Below are positions 34,628 through 46,633 of a DNA stretch of 64,000 nucleotides, piece by piece; positions within the stretch are counted from its first letter, which is position 1, and the number at the start of each line of letters is the position of its first letter. The position numbers were made by a program, and so were the translations under genes. The stretch spans positions 7,109,001-7,173,000 of the forward strand of contig NW_026974141.1 of the NCBI RefSeq assembly GCF_037042905.1, written 5' to 3'. Source of the stretch: Lytechinus pictus (Eukaryota; Echinodermata; Echinoidea; Temnopleuroida; Toxopneustidae). A model generated the notes under the pieces. It saw only the letters and a list, made by a program, of their open reading frames with translations. It did not search any database and was not told the DNA's origin.

Positions 34628-35500
34628 TGCTTAGAATTTCCATTTTTTAGGTTGGAATGTCAAAACAAATTTAGCTCGCGCTTCGCACTCGCTTTATTTG
34701 ATTATTGAATATGTATCGCTTTATTGCTAACTACAAACAGTCCTCAAAAGGTCCCTTTATATACGGATTTTGTTCAAAATCACAAACATTGCCCAACACG
34801 TTCAATTATCAGGATAAGATACATGAAATATCAATAAAAATTAGCTCGCGCTTCGCGCTCGCACTATCTAAATATGGCTTATGAGATAACTGTTTTATAA
34901 GGATAAAGCAAAGAAGTGACTGTTACGAAGAAACAAAAAATCATCTTTGAGTGGCCGATCCGGGAAAATATGGGTATTTTTTTCGCCCCCCCCCCCCTCT
35001 TATTGGCGAAAGCTGGAGGCGCCCCTGAATTTAGGCCTACTTCAGCACCCCCAGCAAAAAAATCGTTCCCAGGGCTCTGCATAGCGCTAGCATTATTGTA
35101 TAGTAAGGTGACGATCCTGTTCACGGACCGTTATATAAGTGCTTAGAATGTCCAACTTTGGGTCGAAATATAAAAAAAATAATAATAATAAATAAAAAAT
35201 AAGCTCGCGTTCCGCGCTTCCGTAAAATGTTTTGTTGGATACTCATCCTGTTCATGATTACCCCAAATTCTTACTCGAATGTTCAAATTTTAGGTCAGAA
35301 TATCAATATTTTCAGCTAGCGCTTCGCGCTCGCATCAATTGTTTAGATAGATACTCATCCTGATCATGGTCACAAAAAGTGCTTAGAGTGTCAAATTTTG
35401 GGTTGGAATATCAAACAATTTCAATTCGCGCTTCCGCTTACATCGAGATGCCCATCCCGTTCATGATTACAAAAAATGCTTATAGGATGTATATGCAAAT
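34628..35500 (+). repeat. Tandem array with GCTCGCGCTTCGCGCTCGC core, right part
   Basis: This continues the array split by the LINE. Cores occur at about 34674, 34844, 35202, 35315 and 35424, with the same flanking segments (AGTGCTTAGA-TGTCCA, GGTC-GAATATCAAA). A CCCTGGGAA-family MITE fragment with a C run (about 34978-35093) interrupts it. Confidence 0.8.
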
Positions 35501-35574
35501 TTTAAGGCAGAATATTATTGGTCAGATCGTGCCACGAGGACGCGCACTACTGCGTATCTATCGGCATTTGAATC

Positions 35575-35925
35575 GGCTCGCGGTTCAGAACCGGCAATTT
35601 GCACCACCAAAGTAGTAGGTTCTGAACCGCGAGCCGATGCAGAATCGGCTTTTTTACTACGTGTAAACAGAAAGCCGATTCTGCACCGGCAATTTGTGCG
35701 CATTTCAATTACTTTACCATTGTGACGTAATTGTAAGCGCACTGATCCAGCGTTGTCTTTATTATGACGTATATTGTAGGTATGCGTATCATTTCAGGTT
35801 TTTGCATCGGCTCGCGGTTCTGAACCGCGAGCTGTAACAACGTGTAAACGCAATCTAAATGCCGATTCTGCATCGGCATTTGGTTCAGAACCAATTGCCG
35901 ATTAAGTGTAAACACGGTAGATATC
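35575..35925. repeat. Cluster of nested palindromes with GGTTCWGAACC
   Basis: GGCTCGCGGTTCAGAACC (35575-35592) pairs exactly with 35618-35635. GCTCGCGGTTC/GAACCGCGAGC forms an 11-bp hairpin with a 1-nt loop at 35810-35832. GGTTCAGAACC recurs at 35882-35892. Inverted GCCGATTCTGCA and related arms and three 'GTGTAAAC' words (about 35661, 35841 and 35908) lie between. No protein is encoded. It is probably a compound MITE. Confidence 0.75.
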
Positions 35926-36935
35926 ATGTACGCGTCGGCATGCGACTTAAGTCATACTTAAGTCTTTGTGAAACACCCCCCTGGACTCGAACCTCAAACC
36001 TCTGCATCAATTTGTAACTTCCCCACATTATGGAGTGGTTTTATATCAGAGAGAGAGAGAGAGAGAGAGAACAAATACGCAAGGATTTTATTAATATAGT
36101 TATTATTTTTGCTGGGGCAACTGATAAGAACTTTTTTTTTTTTCGCTCCTTCTACTTTATAGCAGTTTCAGGTTATATCACAACAATGGATGTGCGCGTC
36201 TGGGGGAATTTACCAAAATAAAAATACAGGCTTTTAATTTTGAAGAACCGAATGTGTAGGTTCACAGGCCTACATTAATCAACGTGTTTATGTGGCGTAA
36301 TGATGAGCAAAAATACATTGAGGGGGCGCATGGCGTCTGTGACAATTTTTTTTTAAGTCCAGGGAGCAAAAATTGTTGATCGAAGTTTCTGAAAAAAAGA
36401 TTTTCGTGATAGATTTTTGACATAATAATCAGAATAAAACATCACATCTACACCCATTTTCGTCCTATTCTTTTTCCCTGTTTGTTGAAAATTCGTGGGT
36501 GGGGTGCCCCCCTTCATCCGTACGCCAGTCGTCTATTGGCCTATAAGAACCTAGTCTACCGTGTCTGCTCTTGGGCGGTATTTTGAAAATCGTGTTAAAA
36601 ATCGCATTAACTTCCGTGAAAAAATTCTTGAATGTGCTATACAAATTAATGTGCTTTACTATTACTGAATCACTCCGTATCATAATCATACAGGTATAAA
36701 TCATATAATGTACCCTCCACCTAGGTACCCATAAAAATCATAGCTATTCGTGCTTGTCAAATTAATATTTTACAACTCATTTTCAACATCACTTTGAGCA
36801 AAGGGGATATTGCCAACGAAAACAATTTCCCGAGAATAATATACGACATTTAATGCTTTTGGAATTTTAAATAATTTATACTATACAAATGTTAAGTATT
36901 AGCATAATTATTATTTAGAACTTTTCTTGTTTCCT
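35926..36935. other. Intergenic, repeat-like, no gene recognised
   Basis: It includes a GA microsatellite (36049-36069) and a TGGCGTAATGATGAGCAAAA block (about 36292) like the one at 43493, ending near TACGCCAGTCGTC (36520). That pair is a probable diverged hAT-like MITE. No coding evidence. Confidence 0.4.
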
Positions 36936-36939
36936 TTGC

Positions 36940-37242
36940 TATATAAGTTCTTTCAGTAATTGTTACGGAAGTTGATAAACTTCTCTGCTGTACTTTGCTG
37001 AGATAGTACGATTCTATAGTTCCAAAACAGGTGTCATGGCTTTGTCTAATGCTGAAGTCGGCAGAAACGATGGAGAGAAAGTGGAAGGAGGAGGAACAAG
37101 GAAGCTTTCATGGACAAGGAAAGAGAAAGAAAATGCCTCTCACACAATACTGGTCTGCATGCTTTCCAAGAAAGAACTAAAAGTCAAGAGAAGGGAGAAG
37201 GGTCGTTTTGAAGAGAGTAAAGAGTTGGCATCAAAAGCGTAA
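36940..37242 (+). other. Small ORF (37036-37242) behind a TATA-like box
   Basis: TATATAAG at 36940-36947 lies about 95 bp before an ATG that opens a 68-residue basic, lysine-rich frame. No domain is recognised. Biased composition and lack of homology make a real gene unlikely; it is recorded because promoter-like and coding-like signals coincide. Confidence 0.18.
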
Positions 37243-38443
37243 ACAGGAATAGATCGAAACTAAAACCAAATCACAACAAAATGAAGAAGACAAAGCCTAT
37301 ACGTAGTCGCTAGTAAAACTTGATTGTGTTATCTCTTTGCTCATACACCACAGCGCGCTGTACTTGGAAGGTGGCAGGGAGACAAACCCAAAGTCTATAC
37401 AGTGCGTATCAAAAAAAGTTTACACTTAGAAAAAATCCTGTAAAATTGTACATTTGTAATATCCTGAAGTTTTTTCCACATTCTAACATTAGTGCAGATC
37501 CATTTAAGCAAATGACGATATAACTGTCGAACAATATTTCCGCTTGAGTGACACACTTACATTTGAAAAGTTAGTGAAAAATGATTTGCGCAGAACTTTG
37601 AAATAGTTATGCAAATAAAAGTAATCTTAATCATGAAGATCACGTGGAATTTAGCTAGTAAAATTGATTTGAAGATATCTTTTACCTTTTTTAACTTGTT
37701 TCCTTGCCAAAAACACTTCAAAGAGTGCATTGCGCCCCACCCCACTCCCCCACACACCGAGGCCATCGTGACGATATTTGCTTTACACTGAGCTGTGATT
37801 TACATGAAATGACTTGGGCTTTATTTTCTTTTTGTTCATCATTGTCAAGCTTGGAAGAAGTGTGGAGAAACAAGTATTAAATGAAAAATGAAATGTAAAC
37901 CCATTTTAAATGATAAAAACTTAGTGATAAAATGCTGGAGATGTCTGATATAAGTTTTTGTTCAGATTCAGTTAAGTCCTCAGATCCAGCTGGCACAAAA
38001 AGGGTAAATGTTGTGCTTACTAAGTGTTAAAATTTCAATTTGGGTGGCAAAATTGTTACAAAATGCTTGAATGTATCCGTTTTATTTCAATTGACTAAAA
38101 GCGCAAGGGAATTTTATGAGAAATGTTTCGCAGGGTAAGTTTGATTTCGCCCTTTCCCCTTGACACAGCGTGAAAACCAGCATTTCTGCGAGCTTTACAA
38201 AAATGGACAGTGCTCACTCAATTGTAACATTCCGTCAAAACTTTTACTTTCATTGGATAGATGAGACACAACCCAAGATTATATGTCAATAAATTACCCA
38301 CATGTTTTATATTTTTTAATTCCAAGGGCTTTTTCAAAGTGTAAACTTTTTTTTGATACGTACTGTAGAGACCGATATAAGAAAAATACCATACAAAACA
38401 AAAAATGTATGTAGGCGTATCCCGCCAAAAGCCTTAGTTTTTG

Positions 38444-39870
38444 TCTCGCCTGCATAGCTGCAGAGCAAGACTATAGGCGCCGCTTTTCTGACGGCGGCGG
38501 CGACGGCGTCAACATCAAATCTTAACCTAACGTTAAGTTTTTTGAATGACATCATAACTTAGAAAGTATAATGACCTATTTAATGAAACTTAGACATAAG
38601 GTTGATCAAGAATTACTTAACATCCTGCCTGAGTTTCAGGTCACATGACCAAGGAAAAAGGTCATTTAGGGTCAATTAACTTAGACCATGTTGAGAGAAG
38701 GAAAATGAAACTCTTGGAGCAAGTTAGCTTTTGTGAAAGCAGAAAAATCAAAGAATAAGATCAACAAAAGTTTGAGTAAAATAGGACTAGCAATAAAAGA
38801 GTTATGAGCATTTGAATGTCGAGATCACTAATGCTATGGAGATCCTCCTATTGGCAATGCGACCAAGATATGTGATGTCACACACGTACAACTCTCCCAT
38901 TTGGACACTGAAAATATACCCCAAAACATCTCTTTTTGCTCATTATAATCATATGACAAATGATTCATCAATGATATAATGTTGTGAAACCTCTGTACTA
39001 GTCATCTCATAAAGAGAACATATCACCTTGTGATAGACTCTATAAAAGTGAGAATATAAGTGAAATAAGTACTAAAGTAATGAGGGAGTTGTACGTGTGT
39101 GACATCAAAGATCTTGGTCGCATTGCCGATGGGAGGATCTACATGGCACTAGTGATCTCAATATTCAAATGCTCATAACTTTCTTATTATTCTTTCAATC
39201 TTCCTCAAATTTTCAACAATATGTTTCTTTGATTTTTCTCTTTGATATTGATTCAGCTGGTTTCAAGGGTTTCATTCTCCTTTAACCGAAGGTAAAGTTT
39301 TTTTAAATGACATCATAACTAAAAAAGTTTATGGACCTAGCTCATGAAACTTGGGCATAAGGTTAATCAAGTATTAGTGAACATCCTGCTTGAGGTTCAG
39401 GTCACATGACCAAGGTCAAAGGTCATTTAGGGTCAATGAACTTTGGCCAAGTTAGGGGTATTTGTTGAATTACCATCATAACTCTGAAAGTTTATGGATC
39501 TAGTTCATAAAACTTGAATTATAAGAGTAATCATGCATCACTGAACATCCCCTGTGAGTTTCAGGTCACAAAACCAAGGTCAAATGTCAGTTAAGGTCAA
39601 TAAACTTAGGCCATGTTGGGGTTATTGTTGAATCGCCTTCATAACTTTGAAAGTTTATGGATAGAGTGAATGAAATGTGGACATGGGTGTAGTTGACAAG
39701 TCTTAAGTTACCGTTCAAGTGTCATTTATGGTCAATGAACGTGGTATTATGTCATTATATGAATGGTCTTTTTGTGAATGATTATTTTATAGTAGTTTTC
39801 AAAGTTAGCACTGCTGCTATATTAAATCGCGTGAATGCAGGCGAGACTGCCAGAGGCGTTCCACTTGTTT
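38444..39870. repeat. Composite repeat with units of about 164 bp and nuclear-receptor-like words
   Basis: The ends are complementary: CTCGCCTGCATAG on the left and GCAGGCGAGAC on the right. Between them, units of about 164 bp begin ATCATAACT (about 38551, 39312, 39475, 39640) and contain GGTCACATGACCAAGGTCAA and GGTCATTTAGGGTCAA. A separate foldback (38697-39288) has split the first unit from the rest. I recall this as a common echinoid repeat; that identification is from memory. Confidence 0.75.
38697..39288. mobile_element. Foldback MITE with arms of about 200 bp
   Basis: The left arm starts GGAAAATGAAACTCTTGGAG and runs to ACACGTACAACTC. The right arm, in complement, starts AAAGGAGAATGAAACCCTTG and runs to the same inner words (GAGCATTTGAAT, GGCAATGCGACCAAGAT, TGTGATGTCACAC). 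It is inserted in the 164-bp repeat. The duplication is not resolved (TTAA is plausible). Confidence 0.75.
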
Positions 39871-39899
39871 ACCTTCTTCTTTAAACCTAGCATGTACTT

Positions 39900-41160
39900 C
39901 ATAACAAACTGATTTTTGTATGAATTTATATTTACGAAAAACGTAGAAATATGTGAAATGGAAGAAAAACAATGTTGTTTTTTTGTGAATTGAAAAATTG
40001 AATAATTCAAATTAAAATAAAGATAGATGGTTTGTTCTGACGCGATGCCAAAACGGTTAAGCACATCCCAACAAAAAAAAGTTTATAAATACAGAAAATA
40101 AAATAATTGCATAAACCTGACGAGAATTCATCTTGTAAATAACTAAGAAATTACTGTTATGCCATTTAAAGTTTTGCTTACTATATCCCCAACAAAATTT
40201 AATAGCCGTTCTCTCTACTTTTTTCCGTTTTCATGAACAAAAAAAAACCCGGAAAATGTATTGTGGTATATTTGCATCGTGGGCCCCCACTTTTGGCTCA
40301 GCGGCTATCCGTCTACGTTTAAAACTGTTCCAAGGCCCTCGGTCGCTTTCTGTCATGTCCATTAATGCATCAATATTGTAACTATTGTATTATAATCAAA
40401 TTAGGGGCTATATAAATTTTATAGTCATGATGGAAACTAATGCCTCTTCAGGACTCAAGAGTCGTTGACGAACTAATTTTAGTTTTTGTTTCCCTTTTTG
40501 TATGATGTTATAGTGACACAGGCGACTCTATACCAACCAATTGCATATAGGCGGATCCAGGGGGTGGGCCCGAGCCCCCCCCCCCCCCCCCCACTGGCAG
40601 AGCCAAAAAAATAGGGGGAAAGAAGGTAAAAGAAAAGGAAGAGGAAAGACAGGAGGAAAAATCAAAAGTTAATATTTCGACTGGTTTCAACTGGTTTTTT
40701 TTTTTACCTGGGTGTACTCAAGATATGGTACATTGCTTCCATACCTTGACAGTCATGTGAAAACAGTCTCAAAAATCAAAGCAATCTATTCCATTGTTCA
40801 ATAACCATGTATGCCTCATGAAAACATGTTATATTCTTCAATCACCAAAATTATAAGGTGAATGGTGTACTCCAGGTACCCCCTCCCCCACAACCCCATG
40901 ATGCTGATGTGACGCCGCAACGCCACAATGCTGGTAAAATGGCGAGTTGTAGCAGCTGTGTTATCCTCCTTTTACACCCCATGATGATGAAGTGACGCCG
41001 GAGACGCCACAACGCATCACTGCTGGCAAAATAAAAACTTGTTCCTCGGATGCTCTCTTTTATCATTCATCTACCTATACTAAACTGCACATGCCATATA
41101 TGCATTTCCTCCTGGTACGTTCATGGCGGCCATCTAGCAGCAACTGTATGGATTAACCAA
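39900..41160. other. Intergenic, no gene recognised
   Basis: A C run at 40576-40592 sits in a GGATCCAGGGGGTGG...block, a typical MITE end, followed by a purine-rich tract (40610-40660). Two ATGATGATG..GTGACGCCG words near 40900 and 40985 are a short direct repeat. No coding evidence. Confidence 0.4.
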
Positions 41161-41165
41161 AAATC

Positions 41166-41310
41166 AAGTATCAACTTGCGCTGCGCGCTCGCATTTTGAT
41201 TGGTAAGTTATGTATACCTCTATAATTCTATATATAACAAACTACTTAAAACCCCCTTTTCATGACAGTTTATCAAACATTTCGGCTTGCGATTTGCGCT
41301 TGCAGTAATT
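41166..41310 (+). repeat. Array-unit fragment of the GCTCGCGCTTCGCG family
   Basis: Two degenerate cores (CTTGCGCTGCGCGCTCGC at about 41175 and CTTGCGATTTGCGCTTGC at about 41284) have the same flanking words as the units at 28080-28260. Confidence 0.6.
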
Positions 41311-41576
41311 GTTAAAAATATATTAACCCATGCATCATATTATGGATAACCGCTATAGTTAGTGGTCTATGAATTGACGACATACTTGGCCTTCATCTGC
41401 CAAAGTGTAGCTTTGTTCTTTTTATTAATTATTATTATTCTACTTTTGTATAATAGTATGGAGTCATCATTGATATTGGGTAATAGATAAATATAGCGAA
41501 TCGTTTCGGAATTAAATCATATCCGCTTAATGCAAATTCGACACTCCTCTCCGTCTCTCCCTCCCCCTTTATCTTC

Positions 41577-41586
41577 TCTCTCTCTC

Positions 41587-41634
<48 letters not shown>

Positions 41635-41644
41635 TCTCTCTCTC
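41577..41644. repeat. CT microsatellite
   Basis: A nearly pure CT dinucleotide run of about 65 bp in a wider pyrimidine-rich tract. Confidence 0.9.
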
Positions 41645-42825
41645 ACGTGACTGCATTGTTCATTTGCTTTTAATCAGCAAAACTACTTTTGATTGGTCGT
41701 CGACTTGTTACTAGACAGCTAAGGGCGGACCTACGATCCTTTCATTAAAACAAACATACAAAAAAGGGATCACTGCCATACTTAAATCAAGTGTTTATGA
41801 TGAAATCACATTGAGAAATTGTTCATTTTGATAGAACCGCTGGCAGACTGCGAGTTACAATTCAGGTCGATCTCTACCATCTTTTTGTCATCCGAGTTAG
41901 TGACATCAAATAAAAGACCAAGGTAATCAATTAGATTTCTTTCTATTCTTTTTATCAGACGTGCGATGCCTTACAATTATGTCCACTTTTTATTCCATTT
42001 TACCTATGTTCCTTATTGTCAGCTTATTTGAGAATTAATGTTAAAACTTTTTATGCCCAACCCAGTGTTTTTAAAAACCTATCACTCATCTGCGCTTTTA
42101 ACATGTTTAAAGTGTGATTGATCCCTTTCCCCCCTTAATATTTTTATAGTGTGGGATGTCATTTTTATTTGAATTATGTACGAACTAAGTTTTTAACTCG
42201 TCAAAACTGCCATTTACCGTATTATGTCCATAGCCCCCCCCACACCCCCGGGGGGGGGGGTCAAATATATTGCTGTACACACGCGTGACCAAGTAATTTC
42301 CAAACACCCCTAAACGAGTTTTTCTCTGTGTGCAAAATAACCCCTAAATAAGTTTATTTGCGAGCCTCATTAACATATTTTGGCACCTAAACAAGTTGTC
42401 GCCAGAATATGACCCCTAAACAAGATTTGTCTTCTTGCTAACAATATATATATAAATATAGACAAAACTATATTCATGGGTATTGCATATCCCCCCTCCC
42501 CCCAGTGCAGTTAGGGTTAGAATACCACAATCAAGAAGAACCTGAACTCTTTTCAGAAACGAGGAGGAAAAATAAAGCCCCGGAGAAAAAGCTTGGGGAA
42601 AAAACATAACCTAAACACGTTTGGATAGTCTTAGAAAAAAAAGTTTTGGAAAAAAAACATGCCCTAAATACGTTTGACCCCGCGATTGACCATTGGCCAG
42701 TTTTTCAAAACCACCCTTATTTTTGAAAATCGGTGTTTTGATACCCTTAACGAGCGCACGCGCGGCCCGCGTCCAAAACTGTAAAAAAAAAAAAAACACC
42801 CCTTTAAACGCGTTTTTACAGCAAT

Positions 42826-43040
42826 ATATTCAGTTTCAGTTTGGTTTATTTTCATTTCAACTCGAGTCAATTAAACAGCAAAAGAAATCATTACAAAAAT
42901 ATAAATGAATATGCAGCTATATACATTATGACATAGATTAAATGAATATTTACAATAGACACGAAACAATATAACCATATTAATAATGATATTTACAATG
43001 AACTAGATAATCATGATAATAACTGTAGACTATTCATGAT
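42826..43040 (-). mobile_element. Possible LINE 3' tail remnant
   Basis: TTCAGTTTGGTTTATTTTCA on the plus strand gives an AAATAAACC-type terminus on the minus strand, followed by A/T-rich sequence. It resembles the 13700-13955 block in layout only. Weak call. Confidence 0.3.
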
Positions 43041-43188
43041 AAAGAATTTTGCATACAATTTCTTTTATTCATCTTTACTATTTAAATAAATGTTGAGGAA
43101 ATGGAGGGATCCACTAAAAAGCAGGGCTTGTTGAGTGTGGACTCCTTTAATTTTTCTCAATATTTGACCCCCCCCCCCCCGGCCATAT

Positions 43189-43474
43189 TCATGGCCCTGA
43201 GAAACGGGGTGCTGGGGGTGCTGACGAACCCCCAAGACTTTCCCAGGGGGTGCTGCGTGTATTATTTTCCATAGACAGCACCCCTGGAATTCTGATAGGT
43301 GTGTCAAATTGGAGAAATGTGTGGAAAATGACTAAGATTTAGTGTTTGAATCAGAAACCCATTTTTTTTTTGCTTGTCATTTTTTAATGATCAAAACTAC
43401 CTTTTTTTTCCTAGCTTGTCAAATTTACTTCACCAACCCCCCCCCCCCTACCAAAAAACGTTCGCAGGGCCCTG
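43189..43474. repeat. MITE of the CCCTGGGAA family, copy 3 (complete)
   Basis: Left end ATGGCCCTGAGAAACGGGG, right end CGTTCGCAGGGCCCTG, with the internal GGTGCTG...CAGCACCCCTGGAATTCTG block and a C run. This is the most complete of four related copies in the window. Confidence 0.65.
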
Positions 43475-43487
43475 CCCCTAGTGAGAT

Positions 43488-43755
43488 AGCAGTGGCGTAA
43501 TGATAAAAAAAATGAGTTGGATAGAGGTGGCGTATCGCATAAAATCAATACGAAGTTGCGAGCGAGCAGAGTAAGCGAGCAAAAAATTCCGACATTTTTT
43601 TTTTAAAGTTCTTTTTTTTTTTTTAGATTTCGACCTAATGTTAAGAAAATAATCTCATATTTCACCCTTCTCTCTTTCCTTTCCTTTTCTGTATTTTTAT
43701 TTTATTGAAGGGGGTAGCTCTTGCCCCCCCCCCCCCCGACTGTACGGCAGCGTTA
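43488..43755. repeat. hAT-like MITE with CAGTGGCGTAATGA end
   Basis: CAGTGGCGTAATGA at 43490 and the complement of GCTGCCGTACAGTCGGGG at about 43735-43752 are similar inverted ends around T runs and a C run. No clear duplication is seen. Confidence 0.45.
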
Positions 43756-44108
43756 AAAACAGTAAAAGAGAAACTGAAATTTGTAATTGAAAACGGGAAC
43801 GTGATCGAGAAAAGTGTCAGGCCTATTTTGGTTCAATCACGTGCTTTATTGAGGATAATTTCATGAAAAATAAATCCATTATCTTTACAACTTTCACATA
43901 TCACATGTATTAGGTATTGTAAAATCCAAACAATCTTTTTAAATCAAAACATAATTGTTTCCCAAAGCTTTGATTTATTGCCTAGTAATGTGAAGATAAA
44001 TATATATACTGCATGTATACCCTTAGCGAAAAGAGCGCACTGGTCGGTTTATGAAGGAAATCATGACGTCACCCACGCACTATTATTATTATTACTTTTT
44101 TTATTTAA

Positions 44109-44400
44109 AGTATCATCCCCACTCATAATACAAAGATAACTTTGGGAGATCGTGCTTTTGCCTCTGCAGCCCCGAAATTATGGAATGATTTTCCATATGC
44201 AATGAGATCCTGTCCATCAGTAGAAACGTTCAAACTTGAACTAAACACCCGTCTGTTAAAATAAATTCCATAAATTTCTTTTTCCCCTTTTCTAAATTTG
44301 TTCTCAAGCATTTCACTAGCTCTTAATTGCAGCGCAGTAGAATATATGCACAAAGTTACTGCGCTATATAAATCAGTATATTATTATCATGATTTCCTAA
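44109..44400 (+). mobile_element. 5'-truncated CR1/L2-type LINE, 3' end only
   Basis: The frame ending at 44264 (TAA) reads T-K-I-T-LGDRAFASAAPKLWNDFP and then RSCPSVETFKLEL, the standard C-terminal wording of CR1/L2/Jockey-like reverse transcriptases. A short 3' UTR ends in GCGCTATATAAATCAGTATA with a TTATTAT tail. Everything 5' of the last 50 or so residues is missing, as is usual for dead-on-arrival copies. Confidence 0.8.
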
Positions 44401-44730
44401 AGTATCGAAATGATTCGATGAAGAAATTCCTTATTGTTAAATCTGTTAAAACTGGAAATATACCTATTGCATTATTCATACTATCAAATACATACGAGAC
44501 ATTGCGTGTGAGACACCGTCGTCGACTCTTTCATTAAAAAAACCACGTGTTGTGCATATAACTTTTTTTTCTTAAAAAAATAAATGCCACTAATTTCTTA
44601 TTAGCTTCCCACCAGATTGTAATGAAATTATAAGCGTTATGCTCGTTTGATATTAATTTTCATATTTCCTGTTTTAGTCAAGACAACTTTTTGTTGAGGA
44701 AGACTTTCCCTTCAAAGTTAAACAACATTA

Positions 44731-45812
44731 CAGTCAGTCCGCAAGCCCCTGTGTTAATGAGCAAATGAGCAAGATTTATCCAAGTCCTCTCGTGGCTGAA
44801 TTCATGTCCCTGCAAAATCTCGTGAATTGTGAGACTTTCTATCTCAAAGAATTTGACCACTTTCTCCTTGAGTAATATTGATTATTTTTGTACCATGGGC
44901 AAGAGTAAATGTTACCCTTTTATATTGGTCATTTCTTTTGAATGAAATATTTTGATAAATAAGTGAATTTTTTACCTGAAAAGATGCATCAAACAGAATT
45001 TTCTTCCTCTGTTTTCACTTGCAAATTGTGCAACATTTTGTGTTTTAGGCACCAACATTATTTATATAATCAGAAAGCTCAAACTCTATACTTTCTTACA
45101 ATGTCACTCTTGATATGTGGCATCTTTTAGATGGGTCAGCAGCCAGTTATTTCCATCAAGATGTAAGACGAGATTTCTGAAATTTCTGAGTAACATAAAA
45201 TCCAGAGTTCTGATTGGCTGAATACTGTTTTCAAAACAAACAGGCGCGGGTAATTTGAAGAGATTACCACATGGTGAGTGTGACCTTGCAGAGGCCCAGT
45301 GTGGGGAACATTGGAATTTGCGTGGGTGTGTGGTCTATGACCAATCAGAGCGCAGTATTCTTGTTTTTGAGCTGCAAAATGTACTTGGCCTATGAAAAGC
45401 TGGCTGCTGACCCATCTAAAACACATCTTCTTATAAAAATTATATCATATTAAAGCTTAGATCTTCAGCTTTATCATGATTTAAAAATCATTTGTGCCTA
45501 AACAGAAATTAAGTGTGAAAACAACAACTTTTGTTGCATGAAAAAAAATATTTTGTTTCATGTTTTAGATCAAAAGTTTTTCCTATATTACAACATTCTT
45601 TTAAAAATCCAAACACATGACCTAAAAGAATGATTCTTCTTCTTTACAAAGATACCAAAAACATGAAATTTGGTCAATATTTAGAGCAGCAATGGCCGAA
45701 TAAAAAGAGGTGTTTTGGTTCGCACCAAGCTCATTAACTATGCAAAAACCCTCTTGTCATGAATATCACTTGGATAAAAGAAGCTACTTTTTCAGGGCTT
45801 GCGGACTGACTG
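44731..45812. mobile_element. Foldback element, 1.1 kb
   Basis: The termini are CAGTCAGTCCGCAAGCCCCTG on the left and its complement on the right, with ATTA on both sides. Inner arms also pair, including TTTTAGATGGGTCAGCAGCC (about 45126) with its complement (about 45398-45420) and the sequences outside them. No coding potential. Superfamily undetermined. Confidence 0.7.
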
Positions 45813-45816
45813 ATTA

Positions 45817-46623
45817 TGCACTGCGTGCCCAGCCCAGTCAAAAACGAAACCGAGATTTATCGATGATTTATCATAACTTAATCATAAATAAAATAGACAA
45901 ATGACCCACCAATGTAAAGCTTAGAATCTCCTCTTTCATCTGGTATTACTTAGATTATTCCTCATTCACGCATGATTGAGCAAAAACAATTCGAAGAAAG
46001 GATGCCAAAAACTCATTTGGCGGGGGGTATCTGAATTTCAAAAAGAAAATCATATGAGTAAAAAGTTCAATATCTTCTCTTTTCTTTGATACCTAAATCA
46101 CAGAAAATGGTCAAGTAGTAAAAAAGTTATGATCCCTCGAAACGATGCTTGTATTTCCATAATTTCATTAAATAAACGTGTTTTCACCGGTTTCCCACTG
46201 AAGCTATCGCACGGTAACAAAAGACTTAATGCATGGCTGATCGTCAACAAAACGGAGTGTCGAGTGAGTTAGAACGCTAGCCTGTAAAACCTCTTCATTT
46301 TATGAAATTATTGAAATTCAAGCCTTATTTCAAATAACCAGAACTTTGTTATTTCTTGACCATTTTCTGTAATTGAGGTATCAAATTAAAGAGCAGATAT
46401 TGAACTTTGTAAAAATGTGGTTTTCTTTTTAAAACCCAGATATCCCCTTTTCAAATTGTTTTTGCTCACTCATGCGTGAATGAGAAATAATCTACGTAAT
46501 TTCAGATGAAAGAGGAGATTCTAAGCTTTAAAATGGTAGGTAATGTGTCTATTGTATTTGCGATTAAGTGTTATGATAAATCATCGATAAATCTCGGTTT
46601 CGTTTTTTGTGGGACGCACTGTA
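45817..46623. mobile_element. Foldback element adjoining the previous one, 0.8 kb
   Basis: The arms are about 300 bp. Left TGCACTGCGTGCCCAGCC is followed by AACGAAACCGAGATTTATCG; the right arm is the complement, ending GGGACGCACTG. It also shares GCTTAGAATCTCCTCTTTCA and TCATTCACGCATGA. It starts within a few bases of the end of the 44731-45812 element, so one probably inserted beside or into the other's flank. Confidence 0.75.
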
Positions 46624-46633
46624 TAGTAAAAGA

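Noticed and set aside
43065-43307. 80-codon minus-strand frame across a MITE
   Set aside because: It spans a G/C run and the CCCTGGGAA-family MITE; the content is repeat-derived.
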